DNA of 64,000 nt, taken from assembly GCF_007431345.1 (NCBI RefSeq), contig NZ_CP041730.1, positions 620,001 through 684,000 of the forward strand, read 5' to 3'. Under the pieces are notes generated by a model that was not told where the DNA came from, searched no databases, and saw only the letters and a list, made by a program, of their open reading frames with translations. The DNA comes from Chitinimonas arctica (GTDB lineage: Bacteria; Pseudomonadota; Gammaproteobacteria; Burkholderiales; Chitinimonadaceae). This document shows, one piece after another, positions 9,791 to 18,266 of the stretch (positions are counted from its first letter, which is position 1; every line of letters starts with the position of its first letter). The position numbers were made by a program, and so were the translations under genes.

Positions 9791-9815
9791 CGCCGGCCGA
9801 GCCTTCCGGCCGGCG
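9791..9815. repeat. Hairpin between glpU and glpV
   Basis: CGCCGGCCG (9791-9799) and CGGCCGGCG (9807-9815) form a perfect nine-base stem with a seven-base loop. It sits 45 bases before the glpV start and has no T tract, so it probably stabilises or processes the mRNA. Confidence 0.5.
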
Positions 9816-9859
9816 TGCATTTGCACCGAAGGTATGGCTAGACAAAACAGGAGACAGCC

Positions 9860-11584
9860 GTGGTCAAGAAACTGGTAGTGGCAATCGCCTGCGCTTTCGC
9901 GGCGCCGATGGTAATGGCGGGGCCGGCGGAAGCGCAAAAATGGGTGGACGCGGAATTCCAGCCCAGCACGCTTTCCAAGCAGCAGCAGATGGACGAGATG
10001 AAGTGGTTTATCGCCGCCGCCGACAAGCTGAAGAAGGCCGGCATCACCGAGATCAATGTCGTCTCGGAAACCATCGATACCCACGTCTACGAATCCAAGA
10101 CGCTGGCCAAGGCGTTTGCCGAGATTACCGGCATCAAGGTCAACCACGACATCATCCAGGAAGGCGACGTCGTTGAAAAACTGCAGACCCAGATGCAGTC
10201 GGGCAAGAATATCTATGACGGCTGGGTCTCCGACTCCGACCTGATCGGTACCCACTACCGTTACGGCCAAGTGGTTCCGCTGTCCGACTTCATGGCCGGC
10301 GAAGGCAAGGAATTCACCAGCCCCACGCTGGACCTGAAGGATTTTATCGGCACCAAGTTCACCACCGCGCCGGACGGCAAGCTCTACCAGCTGCCCGACC
10401 AGCAATTCGCCAATCTGTACTGGTTCCGTGCCGACTGGTTCGCCAAGCCGGAGCTGCAGAAACAGTTCAAGGCCAAGTACGGCTACGACCTGGGTGTGCC
10501 GGTCAACTGGTCGGCCTACGAGGACATCGCCAACTTCTTCACCAATGACGTGAAGACCATTGACGGCGCCAAGGTCTACGGCCATATGGACTATGGCAAG
10601 AAAGACCCTTCGCTGGGTTGGCGCTTTACCGATGCCTGGCTGTCCATGGCCGGTTCGGCCGACAAGGGCACGCCGAACGGCCTGCCGGTGGACGAATGGG
10701 GCATCCGCGTCGCCGACGACAAATGCACGCCGGTGGGCGCTTCGATGAGCCGTGGCGGTGCCACCAACAGCCCGGCCGCCGTCTATGCGCTGACCAAGTA
10801 CATCGACTGGATGAAGAAGTACGCCCCACCCCAGGCGCTGGGCATGACCTTCTCCGAAGCCGGCCCGGTGCCCGCCCAAGGCAATGTCGCCCAGCAGATC
10901 TTCTGGTACACCGCCTTCACCGCCTCGATGAACAAGGCCGGCCTGCCGGTCGTCAACAAGGACGGCACCCCGAAATGGCGCATGGCGCCCGGCCCGCACG
11001 GTCCGTACTGGAAGGATGGCATGCAGAACGGTTATCAGGACGTCGGTTCCTGGACCTTCTTCAAGTCCACCCCGCTGGCCCGCCGCGAAGCCGCCTGGCT
11101 GTATGCCCAGTTCGTCACCTCCAAGACGGTGTCGCTGAAGAAGAGCATCACCGGCCTGACCTTCATCCGCGAGTCGGATATCCAGAGCAAGGCGATGACC
11201 GATCTGGCGCCCAAGCTGGGCGGTCTGGTGGAGTTCTATCGCAGCCCGGCCCGGGTAGCCTGGACCCCCACCGGCAGCAACGTCCCCGACTACCCCAAGC
11301 TGGCCCAGCTGTGGTGGAAGAACGTCGCCACCGCGGTCACCGGCGAGAAGGCCCCGCAGGAAGCCATGGACAACCTGGCGAAGGAGATGGACGCCGTCAT
11401 GGCCCGTCTGCAACGCGCCGGCATGAAGGCTTGCGCGCCCAAGCTCAACGCCGAAACCGACGCCAAGCAATGGCAAGCGAAGGGCTCGGCGCCGTGGGCC
11501 AAACTGGCCAACGAAAAGCCGAAGGGCGAGACCGTGCCCTACGAGCAGCTGTTGAAGGCTTGGAAAGAAGGTAAGGTAAAGTAA
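9860..11584 (+). CDS. glpV: Glycerol ABC transporter periplasmic binding protein
   Basis: A 574-residue extracellular solute-binding protein (family 1 fold) with a signal peptide at residues 1-24 (VVKKLVVAIACAFAAPMVMAG), read from a GTG at 9860 behind ACAGGAGACAGCC. It captures the substrate and delivers it to GlpPQ. Long size, the DVVEKLQTQMQSGKNIYDGWVSDSDLIG stretch and operon position match the GlpV group of glycerol importers. No glpF-type channel gene is present, so this importer is the likely entry route for glycerol. A strong hairpin directly follows the stop codon. Confidence 0.88.
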   Translation: MVKKLVVAIACAFAAPMVMAGPAEAQKWVDAEFQPSTLSKQQQMDEMKWFIAAADKLKKAGITEINVVSETIDTHVYESKTLAKAFAEITGIKVNHDIIQEGDVVEKLQTQMQSGKNIYDGWVSDSDLIGTHYRYGQVVPLSDFMAGEGKEFTSPTLDLKDFIGTKFTTAPDGKLYQLPDQQFANLYWFRADWFAKPELQKQFKAKYGYDLGVPVNWSAYEDIANFFTNDVKTIDGAKVYGHMDYGKKDPSLGWRFTDAWLSMAGSADKGTPNGLPVDEWGIRVADDKCTPVGASMSRGGATNSPAAVYALTKYIDWMKKYAPPQALGMTFSEAGPVPAQGNVAQQIFWYTAFTASMNKAGLPVVNKDGTPKWRMAPGPHGPYWKDGMQNGYQDVGSWTFFKSTPLARREAAWLYAQFVTSKTVSLKKSITGLTFIRESDIQSKAMTDLAPKLGGLVEFYRSPARVAWTPTGSNVPDYPKLAQLWWKNVATAVTGEKAPQEAMDNLAKEMDAVMARLQRAGMKACAPKLNAETDAKQWQAKGSAPWAKLANEKPKGETVPYEQLLKAWKEGKVK

Positions 11585-11598
11585 GGTAAGCAGCAGGT

Positions 11599-11622
11599 GA
11601 CGGGTGGCGAAGGCCACCCGTC
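11599..11622. terminator. Terminator or attenuator hairpin between glpV and glpK
   Basis: GACGGGTGGC (11599-11608) and GCCACCCGTC (11613-11622) form a perfect ten-base stem with a GAAG tetraloop, followed by the weak tract GAACTTTCT. It begins 15 bases after the glpV stop and overlaps the upstream in-frame GTG (11604) of glpK, which favours the later ATG as the glpK start. Confidence 0.6.
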
Positions 11623-11651
11623 GAACTTTCTACACTATGGATTCCCATGCC

Positions 11652-13139
11652 ATGCCCTACATCCTCGCCCTAGACCAAGGCACCACCAGCTCCCGTGCCA
11701 TCGTGTTCGACGAGCATGGTCTGCCGGTCGCCAGTGCCCAGCAGGAATTCCCGCAACACTTTCCGCAGCCGGGCTGGGTAGAGCACGACCCGCTCGATCT
11801 GTGGCAAAGCCAACTGGCCACCGCCCGCCAAGCGCTGGAGCGGGCCGGCATCGAAGCCCGCCAGCTGGCGGCCATCGGCATTACCAATCAACGCGAGACC
11901 ACGGTGCTGTGGGATCGCGCCAGCGGCAAGCCGCTGGCCAATGCCATTGTCTGGCAGGACCGCCGCACCGCCGAACACTGCAAACGACTGGCCGACGCCG
12001 GTCATGAAGCCATGGTGCGCGAACGCACCGGTTTGTTGCTCGATTCCTATTTCTCCGGGCCCAAGCTGGCCTGGCTGTTGGACAACGTCCCCGGCGCCCG
12101 GCAAAAGGCCGAGGCAGGCGAACTGGCCTTCGGCACCGTGGACAGCTGGTTGATCTGGAACCTGACCGGCGGCCGCCGCCATATCACCGATCCCAGCAAT
12201 GCCGCCCGTACGCTGATGTTCAATATCCATAGCCAGCGCTGGGATGATGAGCTGTTGGCCCTGCTCGATATCCCCGCCTCGCTGTTGCCCGAAGTGGTCA
12301 CCTCCAGCGGCCGCCACGCCGAAACCGAAGCGGATTTGCTGGGCAGTGCGGTCTTGATCGCCGGCATCGCCGGCGACCAGCAAGCCGCCCTGTTCGGCCA
12401 AGCCTGCCACCAACCCGGCATGGCCAAGAATACCTACGGCACCGGCTGTTTCATGCTGTTGCAGACCGGCCAGACGGCCCTGCAATCCAGCCATGGCTTG
12501 CTGACCACGCTGGCAGCCAGCGGCGACGATAAACCGCGCTACGCACTGGAGGGCAGCGTCTTTATCGGCGGTGCGGTGGTGCAGTGGCTGCGCGATGGTT
12601 TGGGCTTGGTGCCCAACTCTTCGGCGGTGGAACCACTGGCGGCCTCGGTGCCGGATAGTGGCGGGGTGTTTTTCGTGCCCGCCTTTACCGGCCTGGGCGC
12701 GCCATACTGGGACCCGCATGCCTGCGGCGGACTGCTGGGGTTGTCGCGCGGCACCACGCAGGCGCATATCGCTCGTGCCGCGCTCGAAGGTATTGCCTAC
12801 CAGTCGGCTGATCTGCTGGAAGCGATGCAGGCCGACGCCAGCGAGCCTTTGACCGAATTGCGTGCCGATGGTGGGGCTGCGGCGAATAACCTTTTGCTGC
12901 AATGCCAGGCCGACCTGCTGGGCGTACCGGTAGTGCGGCCCAAGGTGCTGGAGACGACTGCGCTGGGCGCGGCCCTGTTGGCCGGGCTGGCGGTCGGGGT
13001 CTATCCCGATATGGCCGGGTTGAGCGCGTTTTGGCAGATGGACCGGGTGTTCGAGCCGGCCATCAGCCGCGATGAGGCGGCGGAACGGCGGCGCAAGTGG
13101 CGTTCGGCGGTGGAGCGGGTGAGGAATTGGCAGGCGTAA
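11652..13139 (+). CDS. glpK: Glycerol kinase
   Basis: Phosphorylates glycerol to sn-glycerol 3-phosphate with ATP. From MPYILALDQGTTSSRAIVFDE the protein is 495 residues, the usual size. It shows the FGGY-kinase phosphate motifs DQGTTSSR at the N-terminus, GITNQRETTVLWD and YGTGCFMLLQTG, then the C-terminal motif ELRADGGAAANNLLLQ. An in-frame GTG at 11604 and an ATG at 11637 exist, but the first lies inside the hairpin stem and the family start fits 11652. None has a strong ribosome site. Catabolism would run GlpSTPQUV import, GlpK, GlpD, then TpiA. Confidence 0.93.
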   Translation: MPYILALDQGTTSSRAIVFDEHGLPVASAQQEFPQHFPQPGWVEHDPLDLWQSQLATARQALERAGIEARQLAAIGITNQRETTVLWDRASGKPLANAIVWQDRRTAEHCKRLADAGHEAMVRERTGLLLDSYFSGPKLAWLLDNVPGARQKAEAGELAFGTVDSWLIWNLTGGRRHITDPSNAARTLMFNIHSQRWDDELLALLDIPASLLPEVVTSSGRHAETEADLLGSAVLIAGIAGDQQAALFGQACHQPGMAKNTYGTGCFMLLQTGQTALQSSHGLLTTLAASGDDKPRYALEGSVFIGGAVVQWLRDGLGLVPNSSAVEPLAASVPDSGGVFFVPAFTGLGAPYWDPHACGGLLGLSRGTTQAHIARAALEGIAYQSADLLEAMQADASEPLTELRADGGAAANNLLLQCQADLLGVPVVRPKVLETTALGAALLAGLAVGVYPDMAGLSAFWQMDRVFEPAISRDEAAERRRKWRSAVERVRNWQA

Positions 13140-13253
13140 GCATGGATACGGGCGAGTATCTCTGCCATTGATAGGAATTGCGGCTTGCACAACACTTAGC
13201 GTAAGCAGATAGCGTGGATGGCAGGGTCGTGCGCAATACTTGATATATGGCTT

Positions 13254-13292
13254 GATATGTATCGTCGATGAGTACATTCTTCGATACATATC
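13254..13292. promoter_or_regulatory. Palindromic operator of the vapBC module
   Basis: GATATGTATCG (13254-13264) is repeated as an exact inverted copy at 13282-13292, 17 bases apart, ending 19 bases before vapB. VapB-type AbrB antitoxins bind such inverted repeats to repress their own operon. The role is inferred from position and symmetry. Confidence 0.6.
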
Positions 13293-13311
13293 GTAAGTAG
13301 GAGTACGTGCC

Positions 13312-13572
13312 ATGACACAGACCGCCAAAATCTTCACCACGGGCCGCAGCCAGGCAGTTCGCTTGCCGCTCGAATTCCGTTTCGACGAGAAGGAGGTCTA
13401 CATCCGCCGGGATGTGGTCACGGGCGACGTGATCCTGTCACGCCGGCCAGATTCGTGGGATGGCTTCTTCGCCCTTGATGCGACAACGGACGTTCCGGCC
13501 GACTTCATGAGCGAGGCTGATCGCAATCAGGGCGAGCACTCCCGCGACCCGTTCGACGACACACCGGTATGA
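13312..13572 (+). CDS. vapB: VapB-type antitoxin, SpoVT/AbrB fold
   Basis: An 86-residue protein whose first half is the AbrB swapped-hairpin DNA-binding fold (AKIFTTGRSQAVRLPLEFRF, then VYIRRDVVTGDVILS). The acidic second half is the usual toxin-binding tail. GTAGGAG precedes the ATG at 13312. Its stop overlaps the vapC start in ATGA, which couples antitoxin and toxin translation. It probably binds the palindrome just upstream. Confidence 0.85.
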   Translation: MTQTAKIFTTGRSQAVRLPLEFRFDEKEVYIRRDVVTGDVILSRRPDSWDGFFALDATTDVPADFMSEADRNQGEHSRDPFDDTPV

Positions 13573-14018
13573 CGACATATCTGCTCGACACCAACATTGC
13601 AAGCCACATCATCAAGGGCGACATCCCACGCGTGCGGGAGCGCCTTGTTGCGGTACCGATTCATTGCGTCGCGGTCTCGGTCGTGACGCAAGCCGAACTG
13701 CTGTACGGCGTCGCCAAGCGCGGCCATCCTCTGGGGCTCACGACCAAGGTTCACGAGTTCCTGGCGCACGTGCCGGTCTTGCCTTGGACGGCCAAGGTGG
13801 CTGAAGTCTACGGTGAGCTACGCATAGCCTGTGAGGCAGGTGGTGTGACGCTCGCGCCAATGGACATGATGATTGCCGCGCATGCGAAGACCCTAGCGCT
13901 GGCCGCATCGCAGGCACTGGGCCAGGCGATCTTGGTTACGAGGGATGGCGCGTTCTCACGAGCGCGCATGCTCGGTGGATTGACGCTCGAAGACTGGACA
14001 AAAGAAGTGGCATCCTGA
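13569..14018 (+). CDS. vapC: VapC-type PIN-domain ribonuclease toxin
   Basis: A 149-residue PIN protein with the acidic metal-binding set in place: D7 (YLLDTN), E43 (TQAELLYG), D99 (APMDMMIAAHA) and D126 (VTRDGAF). VapC toxins cleave specific RNAs, often initiator tRNA or 23S rRNA loops, when freed from VapB. The start overlaps the vapB stop by four bases. All catalytic residues are present, so the toxin should be active. Target specificity cannot be read from sequence. Confidence 0.88.
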   Translation: MTTYLLDTNIASHIIKGDIPRVRERLVAVPIHCVAVSVVTQAELLYGVAKRGHPLGLTTKVHEFLAHVPVLPWTAKVAEVYGELRIACEAGGVTLAPMDMMIAAHAKTLALAASQALGQAILVTRDGAFSRARMLGGLTLEDWTKEVAS

Positions 14019-14190
14019 AGCGCGCGAGCCGTCCCAATAAACGGAATTGCACGCCTTATATCCACTTTGGAACCAGTTCACCGCTACACGCATGCACGTT
14101 GCTGCATCCAAACAGCGCCCGGCCTCGCCGGCGCCGTGCGCACTTCGCCGCACCGTCGAAAATGCGGAGCATCCTTGAGACGCCCATTGC

Positions 14191-14875
14191 ATGTGGAACA
14201 AGCATGAAGGCCACCGAGAAGCACGGCGGGCGGGCCTGCATCATGGAGGCGATGAGGGGCCGGGTATCAGCCGCCGGCGTTATGGGCGCGGGTTTCGCTA
14301 TCTCGATGCGGCCGGCCAGGCAATCAAGAATCCAGCCGAGTTGCGCCGTTTCCGCTCGCTTGCCCTCCCACCCGCATGGCGCGAAGTGTGGATCAATCCC
14401 GACCCACTCGGGCATATCCAGGCTACCGCGCGTGATGCGCGCCATCGCAAGCAGTATCGCTATCACCCCAGCTGGCAGACGTGGCGCAGCGAGCGCAAGT
14501 TCGAGCGCCTGCTGGCCTTTGCCGAAGTGCTGCCCAGATTGCGCGCCCAGCTCGCGGCCGACCTGAAAACGGGCGGGGACTTGCCTGGCGGTGGAGGCGC
14601 TGCGTAAAGCGGATCCGGCGCTATCGCCACGCCGACAACAGGTGCAGGCCATGACGGAGGTAGCAAACCAGCTCGGCAACACCGTTGCGGTTTGCCGCCG
14701 CTGCTACGTCCACCCTGCCGTCCTGGCGGCGCATCTGGCGGGGGATTTGTCCGAATATCTCGCGGCAATCGACGATACCGCCAGTTCGGCGAGCGGACTA
14801 CGCGCCGACGAAGTGGCCACCCTCGCCGTGCTGCGCGCGATGCGCAAAAAAGGCCGGCGCGCCGTTTCCGGGTAG
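14191..14875 (+). pseudogene. Deleted DNA topoisomerase IB gene
   Basis: Two pieces of a bacterial (poxvirus-like) topoisomerase IB remain. The first, to about 14590, encodes GPGISRRRYGRGFRYLDAAG, ALPPAWREVWINPDPLGHIQ and KQYRYHPSWQ. The second (14591-14875, a different frame) encodes the family end NTVAVCRRCYVHPAVL. The central catalytic part, including the active-site Arg/Lys/His region before the Tyr, is missing (roughly 170-190 residues by comparison with the family), and the join shifts frame near 14585. No functional enzyme can result. It lies between vapBC and tpiA, consistent with turnover of inserted DNA. Confidence 0.8.
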
Positions 14876-14882
14876 CGGTAGT

Positions 14883-14911
14883 TTGAGAAAATCCCCGTAC
14901 GCTAGTATAAG
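14883..14911 (+). promoter_or_regulatory. Probable sigma-70 promoter of tpiA
   Basis: TTGAGA (14883-14888) and TATAAG (14906-14911) are 17 bases apart and end 32 bases before the tpiA start. The match to consensus is good and the position is apt. Confidence 0.55.
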
Positions 14912-14943
14912 GTGCGCCCTGCAGAACAATTTTGAGACAAACC

Positions 14944-15714
14944 ATGCATATCAATTCCGTACAGCAACGCAAACTGGTGGTCGGCAACTGGAAGATGCAT
15001 GGCAGCCTGGCCGCCAATACCGCCTTGCTCAATGCGCTGCGGAGCGCCGAGACCGGTCCGGCCGAGGTGGTGGTGTGCCCGCCCTTCCCTTACCTGGCCC
15101 AGGCGGCCACGCTGCTGGCCGGCAGTGCCATCGGCCTGGGTGCGCAGAACTGCGGCCATGAGGCCGGCGGCGCCTATACCGGCGAAGTCGCCGCCGCCAT
15201 GCTGCTGGAGTTCGGTTGCCGCTACGTCATCGTCGGCCATTCGGAACGGCGTGCCGATTTCGGCGACGATGATGCCCGCGTGGCCCGCAAGGTGCTGCTG
15301 GCACTCGAACATGGCCTTACCCCTATCCTCTGCATCGGCGAATCGCTGGCACAGCAACAGGCCGGCGAGACCCGCGCCGTACTCCAACGACAATTGCAGG
15401 CGGTGCTGACTCATTTGGAACCGGCGCGTATCGAGCAATTGGTTATCGCCTACGAACCTATCTGGGCCATCGGCACCGGCCTGACCGCCACGGCCGACTA
15501 TGTGGCCGATATCGCCGGCTATCTGCACCAGTTGATCGCGCAGGCCATGGGAGCGGCCGACAATCGCCCTGCCGTGCGTTTGCTGTATGGCGGCAGCGTC
15601 AATGCCGCCAGCGCGGATTGGTTGCGCCAGTTGCCGGACATCGCCGGCGTGCTGGTGGGAGGCGCCTCGCTCAAAGCGGATCAGTTCGATGCCATCTGTC
15701 AGGCATTCAGCTAG
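14944..15714 (+). CDS. tpiA: Triosephosphate isomerase
   Basis: Interconverts dihydroxyacetone phosphate and glyceraldehyde 3-phosphate. At 256 residues it is normal length, with KLVVGNWKMHGS (catalytic Asn/Lys), YVIVGHSERR (catalytic His), the YEPIWAIGTGLTAT segment (catalytic Glu and flexible loop) and LLYGGSVNAASA near the C-terminus. The ATG at 14944 is preferred to a TTG four codons earlier. In many betaproteobacteria secG follows tpiA; here a GTG-initiated PBP1A gene follows after 75 bases. It completes the route from glycerol into glycolysis. Confidence 0.95.
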   Translation: MHINSVQQRKLVVGNWKMHGSLAANTALLNALRSAETGPAEVVVCPPFPYLAQAATLLAGSAIGLGAQNCGHEAGGAYTGEVAAAMLLEFGCRYVIVGHSERRADFGDDDARVARKVLLALEHGLTPILCIGESLAQQQAGETRAVLQRQLQAVLTHLEPARIEQLVIAYEPIWAIGTGLTATADYVADIAGYLHQLIAQAMGAADNRPAVRLLYGGSVNAASADWLRQLPDIAGVLVGGASLKADQFDAICQAFS

Positions 15715-15789
15715 ACCCAGTAAGCCAAGGCACAATAGCGGGCACGTGCATATCGCCCGCTTTCCCATCCATCCGTCCGATCGCCGCCT

Positions 15790-18210
15790 GTGACCAATCC
15801 CCTTTTTGACCAGCTATCTTCCGGACTCGCTCGTTTATTGGATTTATGGCGACGCCACCGGCGGTGGATATTCACCCTCCTGGCGCTCTGCTTGATTGCC
15901 CTGGCCGGCGGGCTCTGGTGGCTGGGGCGCGAATTACCGTCCCTGGACGAGCTGGACAATCTGCAACCCAAGCTGCCGATGCGCGTCTATTCCAGCGATG
16001 GCGTGCTGATAGGCGAATTCGGTCGCGAGCGGCGCAGCATGCTCAAGCTGGCCGATACGCCGATACACCTCAAGCAAGCGGTGCTGGCCATCGAAGACGC
16101 CCGCTTCTACGAGCATGGCGCGATCGATATCGTGGGCGTCCTGCGCGCCGGCATGGCCAATCTCAGCAGCGGCGGCACCGGCCAGGGCGCCAGCACCATC
16201 ACCATGCAATTGGCACGGGATCTGTTTCTGACCCGCGAGAAGAACTGGACCCGCAAGCTGCGGGAGATCCTGGTCGCCTACAAGATCGAAGCGGTACGCA
16301 GCAAGGACGAGATCCTGGAGCTGTATCTGAACCAGATCTACCTGGGGCAGCGGTCTTATGGCTTCGCCAGCGCCGCCCGCATCTATTTCGGCAAGGAAGT
16401 CCGCGAGATCACCCTGGCCGAAGCGGCCATGCTGGCCGGCCTGCCCAAGGCGCCCGCCGCCTACAATCCCGTGGTCAATCCGACGCGCGCCCGGGTACGC
16501 CAGGTCTATATCCTCAAGCGCATGCATGAGCTGGGCTATATCGATGCCGCCAGCTACCAGCGCGCACTGGCGGAGCCGCTCAAACTGGCCGACGGCCAGA
16601 TCAGCGCCTCGGCACCCAGCCCGCATGCCGAATACCTGGCCGAAATGGTGCGCCAGCAGATGGTGGCACAGTATGGCGAGTCGGCTTATGCACGCGGCCT
16701 GGTCATCAAGACCACCTTGGATTACGCCACCCAGACCGCCGCCTGGGAGGCGGTAAGCGGCAGCTTGCTGGAGTTCGATCGCCGGCGCGGCTACCGTGGA
16801 CCCGAGGGCTTTGTCGCCCTGCCCGCCGATGCCGACGAACAGGCTGACGCCGTCGCCGATGCCTTGGAAAGCCATCCTGATGCAGACCAATTGACGGCGG
16901 CCGTGGTGTTGTCGGTCAGCGGCCGTGGCGTCAAGGTGATGGACCGCGATGGCGATACCCAGCTGATCCCACCCAGCGGTTTACGCTTCGCCGCCGCCGG
17001 GATGCGTAGCGATGCCTCGCCGCAAATGCGCATCCGTCCCGGCGCCATGGTGCGCATCAGCGGCAATGCCGAGGGCAAACCGGAAATCGGCCAGCTGCCG
17101 GAAATCCAGGGCGCCCTGGTCGCCCTGGCGCCCCAGGATGGCGCCATTCGCGCCCTGGTCGGCGGCTTCGATTTCAAGGCCAACCCTTTCAACCGGGTTA
17201 CCCAGGCGATACGGCAGCCCGGCTCCACCTTCAAGCCCTTTGTCTATTCCGCCGCGCTGGAAAAAGGCGTTGGCCCGGCGACCTTGGTCAATGACTCGCC
17301 CATGTCTTTCCGGCTCGATCCCAACCGGGATGAGCAATGGCAGCCCAAGAACGACGATGGCGCCTACCTGGGACCTATCACGCTGCGCCGCGGCTTGCAG
17401 AAATCCAAGAATATGGTCGCGCTGCGGGTGCTGGAAAATATCGGCGTGGACTATGCGCGCAACTATATCGTCACCCGTTTCAATTTCAGCCCCAAGCAGG
17501 TTCCGCCCTATCTGCCCATGGCCCTGGGTGCCGGCCAGGTCACACCCTTGCAGCTGGCCGGCGGCTATGCCGTATTCGCCAACGGCGGCTACCGGGTCAA
17601 GCCCTATTTCATCCTGGAAGTACGCGATGGCAAACAGCAGGTGCTGCAGCAGGCCCAGCCGGCACTGGCCGCCGTCGATGCGCCTCGGGCCATCTCGGCC
17701 GCCAATGCCTTCCTGATGAACGATCTGCTGACCGGTGTGGCTCAGCACGGCACCGCCTACCAGAGCAACAGCCTGGGCCGCACCGACCTGGCCGGTAAGA
17801 CCGGCACCACCAACGACGCGCGCGATGGCTGGTTCGCCGGCTATCAGCACACCCTGGTGGCCGTCAGCTGGATAGGTTTCGACCAGCCGCGCCCCTTGGG
17901 CAGCAGCGCCGGCTCGCAACTGGCCCTGCCGCAATGGATGCGATTCATGGGCAAGGTATTGAAGGGCGTACCGACCCACGTGGTGGAACCGGTGCCAGGG
18001 GTCAGCCAGCTGAATGGCGAGTGGTATATGGATTCCTATACGCCGGGCAATGGCTTTGTGGGCGGTATCGGTACGCAGGGTATGCGTCCGTCCACCGAAG
18101 AGGAAGAAGTCCCGGAAGAGGAAGTGGTCGAGCCAGAGGAAACGGACGGCGAGGCTGAACCCAGCACGGATGAGCAAGCGCCGCGCGATCGGGAAAAACG
18201 CGACCGTTAA
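15790..18210 (+). CDS. mrcA: Bifunctional penicillin-binding protein 1A
   Basis: An 806-residue class A PBP that polymerises and cross-links peptidoglycan at the outer face of the inner membrane. A single N-terminal membrane anchor (residues 24-46) precedes the GT51 glycosyltransferase domain with catalytic E102 in EDARFYEH and motifs GASTITMQLARDLFL and NQIYLGQRSYGFASAA. The transpeptidase domain has S479 in the STFK tetrad, S539 in SKN and K670 in KTGTT. The last 60 residues are a strongly acidic tail (EEEEVPEEEVVEPEE), longer than in many homologues. It reads from a GTG; 15790 is the only start that keeps the cytoplasmic and membrane segment. Confidence 0.94.
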   Translation: MTNPLFDQLSSGLARLLDLWRRHRRWIFTLLALCLIALAGGLWWLGRELPSLDELDNLQPKLPMRVYSSDGVLIGEFGRERRSMLKLADTPIHLKQAVLAIEDARFYEHGAIDIVGVLRAGMANLSSGGTGQGASTITMQLARDLFLTREKNWTRKLREILVAYKIEAVRSKDEILELYLNQIYLGQRSYGFASAARIYFGKEVREITLAEAAMLAGLPKAPAAYNPVVNPTRARVRQVYILKRMHELGYIDAASYQRALAEPLKLADGQISASAPSPHAEYLAEMVRQQMVAQYGESAYARGLVIKTTLDYATQTAAWEAVSGSLLEFDRRRGYRGPEGFVALPADADEQADAVADALESHPDADQLTAAVVLSVSGRGVKVMDRDGDTQLIPPSGLRFAAAGMRSDASPQMRIRPGAMVRISGNAEGKPEIGQLPEIQGALVALAPQDGAIRALVGGFDFKANPFNRVTQAIRQPGSTFKPFVYSAALEKGVGPATLVNDSPMSFRLDPNRDEQWQPKNDDGAYLGPITLRRGLQKSKNMVALRVLENIGVDYARNYIVTRFNFSPKQVPPYLPMALGAGQVTPLQLAGGYAVFANGGYRVKPYFILEVRDGKQQVLQQAQPALAAVDAPRAISAANAFLMNDLLTGVAQHGTAYQSNSLGRTDLAGKTGTTNDARDGWFAGYQHTLVAVSWIGFDQPRPLGSSAGSQLALPQWMRFMGKVLKGVPTHVVEPVPGVSQLNGEWYMDSYTPGNGFVGGIGTQGMRPSTEEEEVPEEEVVEPEETDGEAEPSTDEQAPRDREKRDR

Positions 18211-18266
18211 GGCCGCCTCTCCGGCATGCGTCGGATAGTGCGCAAAAAAAAGCCACAGGGAAATGC

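Noticed and set aside
9782..11617. A 611-codon open frame antisense to glpV
   Set aside because: Same codon-phase artefact; the plus-strand protein has a signal peptide and binding-protein fold.
11604..11651. Upstream GTG start for glpK
   Set aside because: It lies in the stem of a strong hairpin, and glycerol kinases normally begin at the MPYILALDQG position.
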